Below are positions 9,187 to 18,754 of a stretch of 64,000 nt of DNA, in pieces. Source of the DNA: a gamma proteobacterium symbiont of Ctena orbiculata. Lineage in GTDB: Bacteria; Pseudomonadota; Gammaproteobacteria; Chromatiales; Chromatiaceae. The stretch lies in contig NATW01000117.1 of assembly GCA_003094555.1 (NCBI GenBank), positions 29,925 through 93,924 on the forward strand, given 5' to 3'. Position numbers and translations under genes: made by a program. Within the stretch, counting starts at the first letter, position 1; each line of letters starts with the position of its first letter. The notes below the pieces were generated by a model. The model had not been told where the DNA came from. It saw only the letters and a program-made list of their open reading frames with translations, and did not search any database.

Positions 9187-9837
9187 ATGCCGACAACAAC
9201 CGAGCTGATCCTGCTTGCCCTGGCCTGGTTGGTCTATTTCCTGATTCACTCCCTGCTTGCGTCATTGTGGGTAAAAAGGATGCTCGCGCAAAAACTGCCA
9301 GCCGTCATGCCCTGGTACCGACTGCTCTTCAATCTGCTGGCTCTGCTACTGATCCTACCGCCCCTCGCCATGCTCTGGTTCTACCGCTCCGATCCTCTGT
9401 GGCAGTGGCAGGGGGCCATGGCATGGCTGGCATACGCAATGATGATCCTCGCCGTCGCCGGCTTCATCTGGTCGATGCGCTACTACGACAGCAAAGCCTT
9501 TCTCGGCATCCTGCAACTGCGACGCCGGCAACAGGATATTGAAGACCAGGAGCAGCTGCATATCTCCCCGCTGCACCGTTTCGTACGCCATCCCTGGTAC
9601 AGCCTCGGGCTGGTCCTGATATGGACTCAGGAGATGGATCCTGCGCGCCTGATATCGGCCCTTATCATTACAGCCTACCTGGTCTTGGGATCGCGTCTGG
9701 AGGAGACCAAGCTGCTGCTGTTGCATGGGGATCTCTATCGCTATTACCAGCAACGTGTACCGGGACTCATACCGCGGCCCTGGCGTTATCTGACGCAAAA
9801 GCAAGCCGAACGCTTACTGGCCGGAAAGGAACTTTAA
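9187..9837 (+). CDS. Membrane protein of the isoprenylcysteine methyltransferase (ICMT/PEMT) fold
   Basis: Predicted integral-membrane methyltransferase-like protein of 216 residues. Membrane segments are seen near 7-28, 45-66, 76-97 and 135-165. The C-terminal signature of the family is present: RHPWYSLGLVLIW, then GSRLEETKLLLLHGDLYRYYQQRVPGLIPRPW, in which the RHP, the Glu pair and the YxxYxxxVPxxIP run form the SAM pocket in ICMT. Bacterial members methylate unknown lipids or small molecules. The gene stands alone between ppk2 and a convergent exported-protein gene. Confidence 0.75.
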   Translation: MPTTTELILLALAWLVYFLIHSLLASLWVKRMLAQKLPAVMPWYRLLFNLLALLLILPPLAMLWFYRSDPLWQWQGAMAWLAYAMMILAVAGFIWSMRYYDSKAFLGILQLRRRQQDIEDQEQLHISPLHRFVRHPWYSLGLVLIWTQEMDPARLISALIITAYLVLGSRLEETKLLLLHGDLYRYYQQRVPGLIPRPWRYLTQKQAERLLAGKEL

Positions 9838-9875
9838 GCCAAAAGAGCTGGCGTGAAGGGTTCACCTCGCGCCAT

Positions 9876-9917
9876 CACCGCCGTCAGGGTCAAACGCCGC
9901 TGACCTGACGTGCGGTG
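9876..9917. terminator. Long convergent hairpin
   Basis: Arms CACCGC plus CGTCAGGGTCA (9876-9892) pair with TGACCTGACG, T, GCGGTG (9901-9917) around the eight-base loop 9893-9900, with only two single-base bulges. It lies between two convergent genes, so it probably stabilises or ends both transcripts. There is no T-tract on either strand, so classical intrinsic termination is uncertain. Confidence 0.5.
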
Positions 9918-9929
9918 AGACCAGACACC

Positions 9930-10781
9930 CTACTGGTTAGGGTCCCAAAAGTTTTGTGGTGGGTAAGGTACCGGCCCTGGCCCATAACCGTAGCCTTGGC
10001 CATAACCGTAACCTGGGCCATACCCGGGAGTCATTCTCGGTGCAGAATCACCCTGATGCATGGCACAACCCTGATGGCCCATGCCACAACCCTGTCCCAT
10101 TCCACCGCTGTGCCGCATGCCCATATGGCGCCGGTGCATGGCATGACAAGCCGCACGCTCTTCGTCGCTCATTCCCTCGATCACCTTCTGATGCTTGGCC
10201 CACTCTTCTTGCATCGCCTTTTGGCGGGCTACCCAGGGTGGGGTTTCAGGCAGCTCCATACCCATCTCCTCGGCACGGGCACGCATCTCCTCATGGCGCT
10301 GCTGGCGAAAGGCCTCCCGCTCCTCTTCGGACATGGCCATCATCTTATTACGATGGGCCATGCGCTCTTCCATGCTCGGGCGCATCATCTGCCCCATCTC
10401 CGAACGCCAGGGGGGGCGCTCCGGCAGCATCACACCTGCCTCTTCGGCCCGTTCTCTCAAGGCTTGATACTGCTCCTCACGGGCCTTCCAGTGTTCTCTC
10501 ATAGCATCTCTCGAGAGGGACTCTGCATCAGAGGCCTCACTAGCCACTGCAGCAGTTTCAGTCTCCCCTGTCCCGGTTTCCGCTGCTGGTGATTCTGGGG
10601 ACTCGGTGGATACCTCGGCCTCAACGGCTGCCGTTTGCATAGCAACATCCTGGGTGCTGGCTGTTTTCCCCTCTGGGGATACTGTTTCCTGGTTTTGGTT
10701 CTCCCCCTCTTCCGCCCACAGCCCTGGACTGAGCGATAACAGTAACGCGAAGGTCAGGGCTAGTGCTTTGTTGTTGTACAT
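9930..10781 (-). CDS. Exported Met/His/Cys-rich repeat protein of unknown function
   Basis: No family recognised. The 283 residues start with a signal peptide (about 1-23, LALTFALLLSLSPGLWA). An acidic, Ala/Glu/Thr-rich linker runs to about 90. Two imperfect helical repeats follow, each opening with R-A/E-R-A-E-E-x-G-x-x-LPExPPW (about 108-163 and 167-211). Residues 212-245 are packed with Met, His and Cys (CHAMHRRHMGMRHSGGMGQG and GCGMGHQGCAMHQG). A Gly-Tyr-Pro tail (GYGPGYGYGQGYGYGPGP, 253-270) ends it. The Met/His/Cys block suggests periplasmic binding of copper or another soft metal; this is inference. A good ribosome site (GGAGGAG) precedes the ATG. The tail is encoded by short DNA repeats around 9975-10028. 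Confidence 0.8.
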   Translation of the reverse strand: MYNNKALALTFALLLSLSPGLWAEEGENQNQETVSPEGKTASTQDVAMQTAAVEAEVSTESPESPAAETGTGETETAAVASEASDAESLSRDAMREHWKAREEQYQALRERAEEAGVMLPERPPWRSEMGQMMRPSMEERMAHRNKMMAMSEEEREAFRQQRHEEMRARAEEMGMELPETPPWVARQKAMQEEWAKHQKVIEGMSDEERAACHAMHRRHMGMRHSGGMGQGCGMGHQGCAMHQGDSAPRMTPGYGPGYGYGQGYGYGPGPVPYPPQNFWDPNQ

Positions 10782-10888
10782 AGGTGCTCTCCTCCAGTGA
10801 TCCTGACTAAGACACTGATTTATTGTTGGAACGGTGGTTGAATCAAAAAACTCTGCTTAATTCTTGCTTCCTCAAATCTCTGACAGGC

Positions 10889-11518
10889 CTACTTTTCAGC
10901 TGTGGCGGGGGCCTGCTCACTATTCTTGTTCTTGGCCTTGAGAGATGCAACCTTTTGCGCCAGTTCCGCCAGCAGACCCTCCATGCCCTTGCTCTTTACC
11001 AGATTCCGGAAAGAGGTGCGATAGTTGCTCACCAGACTCACCCCGTCCACCGCAACATCATAGGTGTACCAGTCATCATTGCGAAACCTCATCTTGTAGC
11101 TGACCGCAAGCTCCTTGTTTGCGGCCACGATGAAGGTCTGCACATTTGCCAACTTGCCTTTGGTGCGCTCCCTGCCCATACGCACTGACTGATCGCTATA
11201 GGTGTCAATGGCTGAGAAGTAGGTCTGCTCCAACAGCTCCCGAAACAGGGTGATGAACTGCTCACGCTGAGGTTGCGAGGCCTTGCGCCAATTGGCTGCC
11301 AGGATGACCTGGGACATGGATTCATAATCGAAACGCTTGCGTACGATCTCTTTCACCTGGTCGCGACGATCCTGTCTGCTCAAGGAGGGATCCTTCAGCA
11401 CCTTCAACACCTGGTTTACAGTCTCTTCGATCCGCTCTGAAGGTGTGACCTTGGCTACGGCGGAGAGACTGAAGGCAAAAAGAAATATAAGAAGAAGCGT
11501 GGCTGATAATCTGTTCAT
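10889..11518 (-). CDS. mlaC: MlaC-type phospholipid-binding periplasmic protein
   Basis: Periplasmic carrier that shuttles phospholipid between the outer-membrane MlaA complex and the inner-membrane MlaFEDB transporter. The 209-residue product has a signal peptide (about 1-22, ending SLSAVA), and the MlaC/Ttg2 fold is clear: RKRFDYESMSQVILAANWRK, FRELLEQTYFSAIDTYSDQS and WYTYDVAVDGVSLVSNYRTSF. The usual operon partners mlaFEDB are absent from the window, so this is an orphan copy. A Lys/Ala/Glu-rich tail (about 190-209) is longer than strictly needed. It lies upstream of the Met/His-rich exported gene on the same strand with 107 bases between, so co-transcription is possible. Confidence 0.9.
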   Translation of the reverse strand: MNRLSATLLLIFLFAFSLSAVAKVTPSERIEETVNQVLKVLKDPSLSRQDRRDQVKEIVRKRFDYESMSQVILAANWRKASQPQREQFITLFRELLEQTYFSAIDTYSDQSVRMGRERTKGKLANVQTFIVAANKELAVSYKMRFRNDDWYTYDVAVDGVSLVSNYRTSFRNLVKSKGMEGLLAELAQKVASLKAKNKNSEQAPATAEK

Positions 11519-11743
11519 GGTTCCCTATTCCCCTAATTCCAACCTGTTATTGTGACAATACAAACACAGAAAGGTGCTTATGTTAATTTGATGACGGGCT
11601 ATACAAAAACTCAATTAATACTATATAAGCTATTGAATATAAAGTATTTTAATCACGAATATATTATTTGCAACATGCATTCTAACCCAGGGGCGGCCAG
11701 CTCAGGCCATATAACCCTACAGGTTTACAATTCACACTGTTAA

Positions 11744-13261
11744 CTAATCGGTCGAGTCAACCGCTATGGAGGGATCTATCTTGCTGGAAATGAGCAGCAG
11801 ATCCCCACCGGACCTGAAATAGTTATCCACATCCCAACAGATACCCACCCGTTTGCCTGAACCTTCACATTCACCGGGGACGTAGTGACTGTAGTCAAGC
11901 ACTCTTCTCTCCCCTCCAGCGGGCAGTTGAAGCCGATAGGTGATGCGTATTTCATCCCGGTTGTCGTGGTCAAATAACTGCGCCACGTGTTTCCTGTCCT
12001 GCTCATGGACCAGATTCAGGATTGACGCCGGAACCGGTTTAAACCCCCCTCTCTCCTGCCCTGCCATGAGATACATCTCATCATCCCATTGGCAGATCTC
12101 ATCGGTCGGATCCCAACTCCACGCGCATGAGGGCAGCACCTCACTCAGAAAGTCCACCTGCTGACGTAAAGACTTGGCACGATAACGATAGCGCTTGGTC
12201 TTGTGTTTCAGACTCATCAACTTCTGTTTCAGCAGATTCTCTCTACGACGCAGGCGCCTGATGGATCGCTTTGTCTTACTCCGATGATGAGCCAATGCCT
12301 TTTGTGAATGCCGCCTCACCACCCAAGCCAACAGCAGGCTCCATAGCAACATAAACAGCCCCCATGAAATGTGGGTGACAACATCGCCGCCCTGCTTCAC
12401 TGGAGATTCAACATCCTGCCAGTGATACCAGATATCATGCATATCCTCTCTACTGAGCCTGTCCAGGCCTTTTTGCAGCAGACTCTGCAGCACCGGTTCC
12501 GTGTAAAGGGTTGCCACCGCCACGTCCACCGTCATATCAAGCCGCATCATCTCTTTCAGTCCAGCATAATTCTCCGTGGTTGAGAGCAGATGGTTAACGC
12601 TTGCGGCATCGCCAAGGTAGGCCTGGGCCCGGTCAGCGATAACCGCTTGCAGTGCCTGACCCAGATCGTTGAAGGCCATGACGTTCAGGGAGGGCAGGAG
12701 GTGGGGTATCCCCTCTTCCCAGATACTTCCGGTGACAACCGATATCTCTAGGCCGTCCAGCGCAGTCAGCTCTTTATCGGCAATCCTGTCGGTGGTGAAG
12801 AGGGCCGCGGGAAGATTCAGATAGGGACGGGTGAAGTGGAGGTCTGGGGGGGAGAGGTGGGTCTGAACAGCCGCACCGATCATATCCACAACACCCTCAC
12901 GCAAAGCCAGCAGCAATGCCTCCTGATCCGGGAAATGTTGTATCTGCAGCTGCAGACCCAGTTTATCGGCCAACGCCCTCAGGTAATCGGGTACCAAACC
13001 CTTGGATTGGGACCTTTCAACATAGAGGATGGGTGGGGTCATCGGAACCACACCCGCCCTTAGATACTGATGATCTGCCAACCACCCCTTTTCAGCGGGA
13101 TTGTAACGTGAGACCTGTGCCACTCCCTGGGAGCAGATTGCAAAACCCAGTAGACAGAGGCCAATAAATCGATACCACACCCTTGCGATTCTCCGATCTG
13201 TCTGCCTATAGGGCCTGTTAACGGGCCCTAGTTCAATATATATACCTGAAACCGTTATCAT
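11744..13261 (-). CDS. SBP3-type receptor with membrane helix and PAS domain, no output domain
   Basis: Predicted membrane sensor of 505 residues. A hydrophobic stretch at about 28-50 acts as signal or anchor. A solute-binding family 3 domain follows (about 60-275, GLVPDYLRALADKLGLQLQI, FTRPYLNLPAALFTTDRI). A second membrane helix (about 300-320) comes next, then a very basic coiled coil (about 320-375, RSIRRLRRRENLLKQKLMSL), then one PAS fold (about 378-490, CAWSWDPTDEICQWDDEMYL). Relatives usually continue into a GGDEF, EAL or histidine kinase domain; this one stops after PAS. A GTG at 13180 (codon 28) would place the signal peptide at the true N-terminus and may be the real start. The ligand is unknown. 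Confidence 0.8.
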   Translation of the reverse strand: MITVSGIYIELGPVNRPYRQTDRRIARVWYRFIGLCLLGFAICSQGVAQVSRYNPAEKGWLADHQYLRAGVVPMTPPILYVERSQSKGLVPDYLRALADKLGLQLQIQHFPDQEALLLALREGVVDMIGAAVQTHLSPPDLHFTRPYLNLPAALFTTDRIADKELTALDGLEISVVTGSIWEEGIPHLLPSLNVMAFNDLGQALQAVIADRAQAYLGDAASVNHLLSTTENYAGLKEMMRLDMTVDVAVATLYTEPVLQSLLQKGLDRLSREDMHDIWYHWQDVESPVKQGGDVVTHISWGLFMLLWSLLLAWVVRRHSQKALAHHRSKTKRSIRRLRRRENLLKQKLMSLKHKTKRYRYRAKSLRQQVDFLSEVLPSCAWSWDPTDEICQWDDEMYLMAGQERGGFKPVPASILNLVHEQDRKHVAQLFDHDNRDEIRITYRLQLPAGGERRVLDYSHYVPGECEGSGKRVGICWDVDNYFRSGGDLLLISSKIDPSIAVDSTD

Positions 13262-13290
13262 GCCATGATTTTGTATCAGTTGGGATTGAG

Positions 13291-13872
13291 GTGGGATTTT
13301 TGCGACAGAACACAGATCTACGTCCTTGGCGGATCAGACTGGCAGCCGACATCATCCACAGGGGTGGTCTGGTGGCCTATCCCACTGAAGCGGTGTATGG
13401 GCTGGGGTGCCATCCCCTGGATCGTGATGCGGTATCCAGGTTGCTGGTGCTGAAGCAGAGGCCCATGGCTAAGGGACTGATCCTGATCGCCGACAAGATA
13501 GAATCCCTCTACCCCTATATCGGCAGCCTGTCAGAAGAGATCATGCAACCGGTTCGCGAGAGCTGGCCCGGCCCCGCAACCTGGATCATCCCGGCGACAC
13601 GCAATGTACCCTACTGGTTGACTGGGGAGCACAGCACCCTGGCAGTGCGGGTTACCGACCACCCAATCGCAGCGGCGCTATGTGGTGCAGCGGGGACCCC
13701 CCTGGTATCGACCAGTGCCAATATCAGCAGGCATCCGCCAGCCCGCAACCCCCTTGAGGTTCACTTACGCTGTGGCAATGGGATTGATCTGATCCTGCAT
13801 GGCAAGACCGGCGGCCTGGAGCGTCCAACACCCATCCGTGAAGCAGTGAGTGGCAGGGTGATTCGGGAATGA
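13291..13872 (+). CDS. tsaC: Threonylcarbamoyl-AMP synthase
   Basis: Makes threonylcarbamoyl-AMP from threonine, bicarbonate and ATP, the first step of the t6A37 tRNA modification. The 193-residue Sua5/YciO/YrdC-fold protein shows the signature YPTEAVYGLGCHP near 29-41, KQRPMAKGLILI, and STSANISRHPP, as in E. coli TsaC (RimN). The start is either GTG 13291 or TTG 13300. The GAGGTGG sequence at 13289-13295 would be a ribosome site for the TTG, so the true protein may be three residues shorter. It lies in the neighbourhood of aroE and gamma carbonic anhydrase, as in many gammaproteobacteria. Confidence 0.92.
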   Translation: MGFLRQNTDLRPWRIRLAADIIHRGGLVAYPTEAVYGLGCHPLDRDAVSRLLVLKQRPMAKGLILIADKIESLYPYIGSLSEEIMQPVRESWPGPATWIIPATRNVPYWLTGEHSTLAVRVTDHPIAAALCGAAGTPLVSTSANISRHPPARNPLEVHLRCGNGIDLILHGKTGGLERPTPIREAVSGRVIRE

Positions 13873-13878
13873 AAAAAA

Positions 13879-13900
13879 GCCCACCCGGGGAGGGGTGGGC
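13879..13900 (-). terminator. Hairpin with adjoining A/T tract after tsaC
   Basis: GCCCACCC (13879-13886) and GGGTGGGC (13893-13900) form a perfect 8-bp stem with a six-base loop. A run of seven A lies on the left, so the hairpin-then-T-tract order of an intrinsic terminator exists only on the minus strand. It would end minus-strand transcription coming from the thioredoxin gene, while also capping the tsaC message. Confidence 0.65.
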
Positions 13901-14130
13901 CTAAAGCGCTATATTTCAGCGCCGGAGGAGGATCGAAACCATTAATACCAATTACCCTTTATTACGGCGCGAGATGAGAAAACTTGAGGGATTTTTCACA
14001 CTTTCTAGCCAGTCGGACCGAAAGCTTGTAACTTATTGAAAAAGAATATAATTAATTGATTATTAAAATGACTGAACCCCCTCCGTGGGTGTCAAGTTGT
14101 GAATTAAATTCAGCCTCTGGGCTATAGTTT

Positions 14131-14511
14131 TCAGCCCTCGTGCGCACCAGTCAGGTGGTCCCCCAGATGCTCCTCGATCCACCCCCTCAGCCAATGGCTG
14201 GCCCTGGAACCATGAAAGCGCCCTGTTTCATCACCATCGACAAACAGAATCACGGTGGGAAATCCACGCAGGCGATAGTGCCCGGCCAAGCGCATATTAT
14301 CGTCAACCTCGACCTTGGCCAGCACGACCAGCCCCTCCAGCTCTTTTACTACCTTCTCCAACGCCGGTGCCAGGGAGAGACAGGGAGCGCACCACTCAGC
14401 CCAGAAATCCACCACCACCGGCTGCTGCCGCGATGCCTTCAGGACTTTCTCCTCATAGGTCGCCTCCGTGACATCGTAGATATAGGGCGAAAGCTGCTTT
14501 TTCTGGCTCAT
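14131..14511 (-). CDS. Thioredoxin-family protein
   Basis: Small cytoplasmic thiol-disulfide oxidoreductase or thioredoxin-fold holdase. From the ATG at 14511 it has 126 residues, with the active site WCAPC at 40-44, the cis-Pro motif RGFPTVILF and the usual helix-strand order. A GTG three codons upstream is an alternative start. No TPR extension of the CnoX/YbbN kind is present, so it is a single-domain thioredoxin. It is divergent from hemB, with 89 bases between the two start codons. Confidence 0.93.
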   Translation of the reverse strand: MSQKKQLSPYIYDVTEATYEEKVLKASRQQPVVVDFWAEWCAPCLSLAPALEKVVKELEGLVVLAKVEVDDNMRLAGHYRLRGFPTVILFVDGDETGRFHGSRASHWLRGWIEEHLGDHLTGAHEG

Positions 14512-14525
14512 AACTCGCACACTGA

Positions 14526-15608
<1,083 letters not shown>

Positions 15609-15669
15609 GTTTTTAGGCTCGTCTTCTGTAGAGCTGATCATTTAACAGAACAAGTACCATCGGGTCGTC

Positions 15670-16482
15670 ATGGATAAATACGCAGTAATCGGTAATCCCA
15701 TCGAACACAGTAAATCACCCGAGATTCACCGGGCGTTCGCCGAACAGACCGGTGAGCCTGTGGAATATGGCCGCATCCTGGGAAATATGGATGATTTTCC
15801 GGCTGATGTACGGCGTTTTGTCGCCGAGGGAGGCCTGGGTCTCAATGTCACCGTCCCTTTCAAGGAGGAGGCATGGCGCCTGGCGGATGAACTGAGCCCG
15901 AGGGCGCATACAGCCGGTGCGGTCAATACCCTGATTCTGCTGGAGAACAATCAAATCAAGGGAGACAACACGGACGGTGCCGGGTTGGTGAGGGACCTAA
16001 GCGTCAACCAGGGCTTCCGCCTGGAAGGAAAACGGCTACTGATGCTGGGTGCAGGCGGCGCCGTACGAGGTGTAATCCGACCTCTGCTGGAGCAGCGACC
16101 AAAGCGGATAATCGTCGCCAACCGAACCGCCAGCAAGGCCTATTCTCTGGCTAACGGTGCCGCCGCCTATGGTCAAGTGGCCGGCTGCGGTCTCGATGAA
16201 CTGGAGGGTATGCAGTTCGACCTGATCATTAACGGTACGGCAGCCGGACTTACCGGGGAGGTGCCGTTGATTCCCGACACCGTACTGGCCAAGGGTGGCT
16301 GGTGCTATGACATGCTCTACGGCAATCAGGCCACCGCCTTTCAGGCATGGGGTTATCAACAGCGCGCGGCGCGTTCCCTGGATGGGCTTGGGATGCTGGT
16401 TGAGCAGGCGGCGGAGTCATTTCGTCTATGGCGGGGAATTCTGCCCGAAACAGCGCCGGTCATCGCCATGCTGCGTCGCTGA
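15670..16482 (+). CDS. aroE: Shikimate dehydrogenase
   Basis: NADPH-dependent reduction of 3-dehydroshikimate to shikimate, fourth step of the chorismate pathway. The 270 residues contain the substrate motif NVTVPFKE with catalytic Lys, NTDGAG with catalytic Asp, the nucleotide-binding loop GAGGAVRGV, and the NADPH-specific NRT motif. The SKSPEIH motif near the N-terminus binds the shikimate carboxylate. It ends two bases before the convergent gamma carbonic anhydrase gene, so the two 3' ends nearly touch. Confidence 0.97.
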   Translation: MDKYAVIGNPIEHSKSPEIHRAFAEQTGEPVEYGRILGNMDDFPADVRRFVAEGGLGLNVTVPFKEEAWRLADELSPRAHTAGAVNTLILLENNQIKGDNTDGAGLVRDLSVNQGFRLEGKRLLMLGAGGAVRGVIRPLLEQRPKRIIVANRTASKAYSLANGAAAYGQVAGCGLDELEGMQFDLIINGTAAGLTGEVPLIPDTVLAKGGWCYDMLYGNQATAFQAWGYQQRAARSLDGLGMLVEQAAESFRLWRGILPETAPVIAMLRR

Positions 16483-16484
16483 TG

Positions 16485-17021
16485 TCATGCCTGATTCCGA
16501 TGGCGTTGGGCCAATTTCACATAGTGTCCCGCGTTATATGCCATGATCTCCAGCTCCTGATCACTCAGCGGACGCACCCGCCTTGCGGGTTGACCCAACC
16601 AGAGGTAGCCGCCATCCAGACGCTTTCCCTGGGGAACCAAAGCACCAGCACCCAACATCGTCTGCGGCTCTATCACCGCCCCATCAAGAATTATCGCCCC
16701 CATGCCGATAAAGCAGTTGTCTGCGACCTCACAGCCGTGTAAAAGCACTTTGTGGCCAACCGTGACGCCCTCGCCGATGATCAATGGGCTGCCACCGGGC
16801 TGATAAAAACTGTCGTGGGAGACATGCAGCACTGAGCCATCCTGGATATTGCTCCTGGCGCCGATGCGGATCCGATTCACGTCACCGCGGATTGCGCATA
16901 GGGGCCAGACCGAGGCCTGAGATGCGATTGACACATCACCGATGACAACGGCACTCTCATCCACATAGGCATCTGCAGCGATGTTCGGATAAGCGGCTTC
17001 AAACTGACGTGGTTTTGGCAT
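16485..17021 (-). CDS. Gamma-class carbonic anhydrase-like protein (YrdA/PaaY type)
   Basis: Left-handed beta-helix protein of 178 residues built from hexapeptide repeats (VIGDVSIASQASVWPLCAI, GEGVTVGHKVLLHGCEVAD, GAIILDGAVIEPQTMLGAG). Metal-ligand histidines of the gamma-CA family appear in LHVSHDS and in VGHKVLLHGC. The family binds Zn or Fe as a trimer. Many YrdA homologues have weak or no carbonic anhydrase activity, and some act as thioesterases. It is convergent with aroE and its start region overlaps the upstream part of the lemA frame. Confidence 0.9.
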   Translation of the reverse strand: MPKPRQFEAAYPNIAADAYVDESAVVIGDVSIASQASVWPLCAIRGDVNRIRIGARSNIQDGSVLHVSHDSFYQPGGSPLIIGEGVTVGHKVLLHGCEVADNCFIGMGAIILDGAVIEPQTMLGAGALVPQGKRLDGGYLWLGQPARRVRPLSDQELEIMAYNAGHYVKLAQRHRNQA

Positions 17022-17044
17022 ACAAGATTGAGGATTCTGATCTC

Positions 17045-17617
17045 ATGGAAATTGTTAGCTTCGTCCTGATAGGGACAACCATCGCTATCCTGATCTATGG
17101 CGTGCTTATTTACAACAACCTGGTGCGCTTGAAACACGATGTCTCAAAGGCGTGGTCGAACATCGATGTTCTGTTGAAACAGCGCCACGATGAACTGCCG
17201 AAACTGGTGGAGACCTGTAAACAATACATGAAATTTGAGCAGGAAACCCTGGAGAAGGTGATGCTGGCGCGAAGCGCGGTCAATAACGCCTTGCGGCAAG
17301 GTGATGTGGCTGCAGTGGGTGCCGCAGAAAGCCAGATGCGTCTGGGTCTCGGTAACCTGTTTGCAGTGGCGGAAAACTACCCGGACCTGAAGGCCAATGA
17401 AACCTTTCTACACCTGCAGTCGAGAATAACCGGGCTTGAAAACAGCATCGCGGACCGACGCGAGTTCTACAACGACAGCGCGAATATCAACAACGTCCGC
17501 ATCGAGCAGTTTCCCGACCTGATCCTGGCGAAACAGTTCGGCTTCAAAGCGGCGCAGCTGTTGGAATTCGATGAGACAGAATTGGCAGACGTCGATATGG
17601 GCGAAATGTTCAGCTAG
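17045..17617 (+). CDS. lemA: LemA family membrane protein
   Basis: The ATG at 17045 yields 190 residues with an N-terminal membrane helix (about 2-22, IVSFVLIGTTIAILIYGVLI) and then the all-alpha LemA domain: YNNLVRLKHDVSKAWSNIDVLLKQRHDELPKLV, ENYPDLKANETFLHLQSRI and DRREFYNDSANINNVRIEQFPD. Its function is not established; it is often paired with a GIDE or TPM_phosphatase partner, as here. The next gene begins five bases downstream, so the two are an operon. The open frame extends to 17009, but that part overlaps the divergent carbonic anhydrase gene. Confidence 0.93.
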   Translation: MEIVSFVLIGTTIAILIYGVLIYNNLVRLKHDVSKAWSNIDVLLKQRHDELPKLVETCKQYMKFEQETLEKVMLARSAVNNALRQGDVAAVGAAESQMRLGLGNLFAVAENYPDLKANETFLHLQSRITGLENSIADRREFYNDSANINNVRIEQFPDLILAKQFGFKAAQLLEFDETELADVDMGEMFS

Positions 17618-17622
17618 GTACA

Positions 17623-18576
17623 ATGATAGGAAGTCTAGCCAATATCGGCGACGGCTATTTCTGGTCCTGGACCCTGCTGCTGACAGTGTTGACCCTGATC
17701 GCGCTCTACTTCACCTTCCGCAATCTCCACCGAGCCCGGTTGATCGAGGATACACCCACCTCACTGATTCGATCGGCCCCCCAGGGTTATGTGGAACTGG
17801 TCGGCGAGGCGGCAATGATGGCCGGTGAGCCGGTGCTGGCCCCTCTCAGCGGCATGCCCTGTTGCTGGTGGCGTTACAAGATCGAAAAAAAGGGTGATAA
17901 GGGGTGGCGCGGGGTTCGCTCCGGCAAGAGCGACAGCCTGTTCCTGCTCAAGGATGCAACCGGAGAGTGTATCCTCGATCCCGAGGGGGCGAATATCAGC
18001 CCGAGTGAGAAGAGTATCTGGTATGGACCCAATGAGACACCCTCGGCCGGTCCCGATCGTGGCACTGGCACCACCCACCAGAAAGTCGAACGTTTCGGCG
18101 TACGCATCTCCACCAACAATACGTTTGGTGGTGACTATCGCTATATCGAAGAGACCATCGTCCCGGGGGACCCGCTGTACGCCATCGGACGCTTCAGCTC
18201 GATTGGTGAACTAGATCGCAAGGCCATGCGTGACGACATGATCAAAGGCCGGCTGCGCGAATGGAAAGCGGATCATGCAACCCTGCTGGAACGATTCGAC
18301 AGGAATGATGATGGCCAGATCGATTTACATGAGTGGGAATCTGTACGCCGCAGCGCCGCGCGGGAGGTCACCCGTGAACAGATGCAACAGGATCAACAGC
18401 CACTCCATACCCTGAGCAGCACAGGGACCCACCGGCGCCCCCTTTTGATATCGACCAAAGGGGAGTTTGAGCTGGTGCGTCACTATCGCCTGCTCACACT
18501 CGCCGCACTGGCGGCATTCTTCATGGTGGGATCCGGCGCCGTCATATTTGTCACTTCCCATTTGTCCCGGCTCTGA
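17623..18576 (+). CDS. GIDE-domain membrane protein with an EF-hand
   Basis: Predicted inner-membrane protein of 317 residues with helices at about 14-32 and 290-312, facing each other around a cytoplasmic or periplasmic core. The middle matches the GIDE domain (E3 ligase-like, also in plant and animal MUL1): LVGEAAMMAGEPVLAPLSGMPCCWWRYKIEKK and FGVRISTNNTFGGDYRYIEETIVPGDPLYAIGRF. There is no RING finger, as in other bacterial members. An EF-hand loop DRNDDGQIDLHE (about 226-237) between core and second helix suggests Ca2+ control, which is unusual for this family. It is co-transcribed with lemA. Role unknown, possibly membrane proteostasis. Confidence 0.85.
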   Translation: MIGSLANIGDGYFWSWTLLLTVLTLIALYFTFRNLHRARLIEDTPTSLIRSAPQGYVELVGEAAMMAGEPVLAPLSGMPCCWWRYKIEKKGDKGWRGVRSGKSDSLFLLKDATGECILDPEGANISPSEKSIWYGPNETPSAGPDRGTGTTHQKVERFGVRISTNNTFGGDYRYIEETIVPGDPLYAIGRFSSIGELDRKAMRDDMIKGRLREWKADHATLLERFDRNDDGQIDLHEWESVRRSAAREVTREQMQQDQQPLHTLSSTGTHRRPLLISTKGEFELVRHYRLLTLAALAAFFMVGSGAVIFVTSHLSRL

Positions 18577-18754
18577 ACTGAACGGCGTATAGATCAAGCT
18601 CGGACAAGCTGCCCGGCAGGTGGCTGTATTTTCCTGATGCCATGTAAAAAAATAGATCGGAAACAGTAAGGCTGAATTTGGTACTGAGCTATTCCTACAT
18701 CACCGCGGGAATGCGAGAATACGTCGCTGGATCACTGCGAAAACAGGTTGCTGA

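Noticed and set aside
9975..10028. Possible CRISPR-like or satellite repeats
   Set aside because: Units are short, unspaced, in frame and explained by the Gly-Tyr-Pro tail; no spacers.
9915..10592. 225-codon plus-strand frame opposite the Met/His-rich protein
   Set aside because: Low-complexity His/Leu pattern produced by the repeats of the minus-strand gene, which has a signal peptide and ribosome site.
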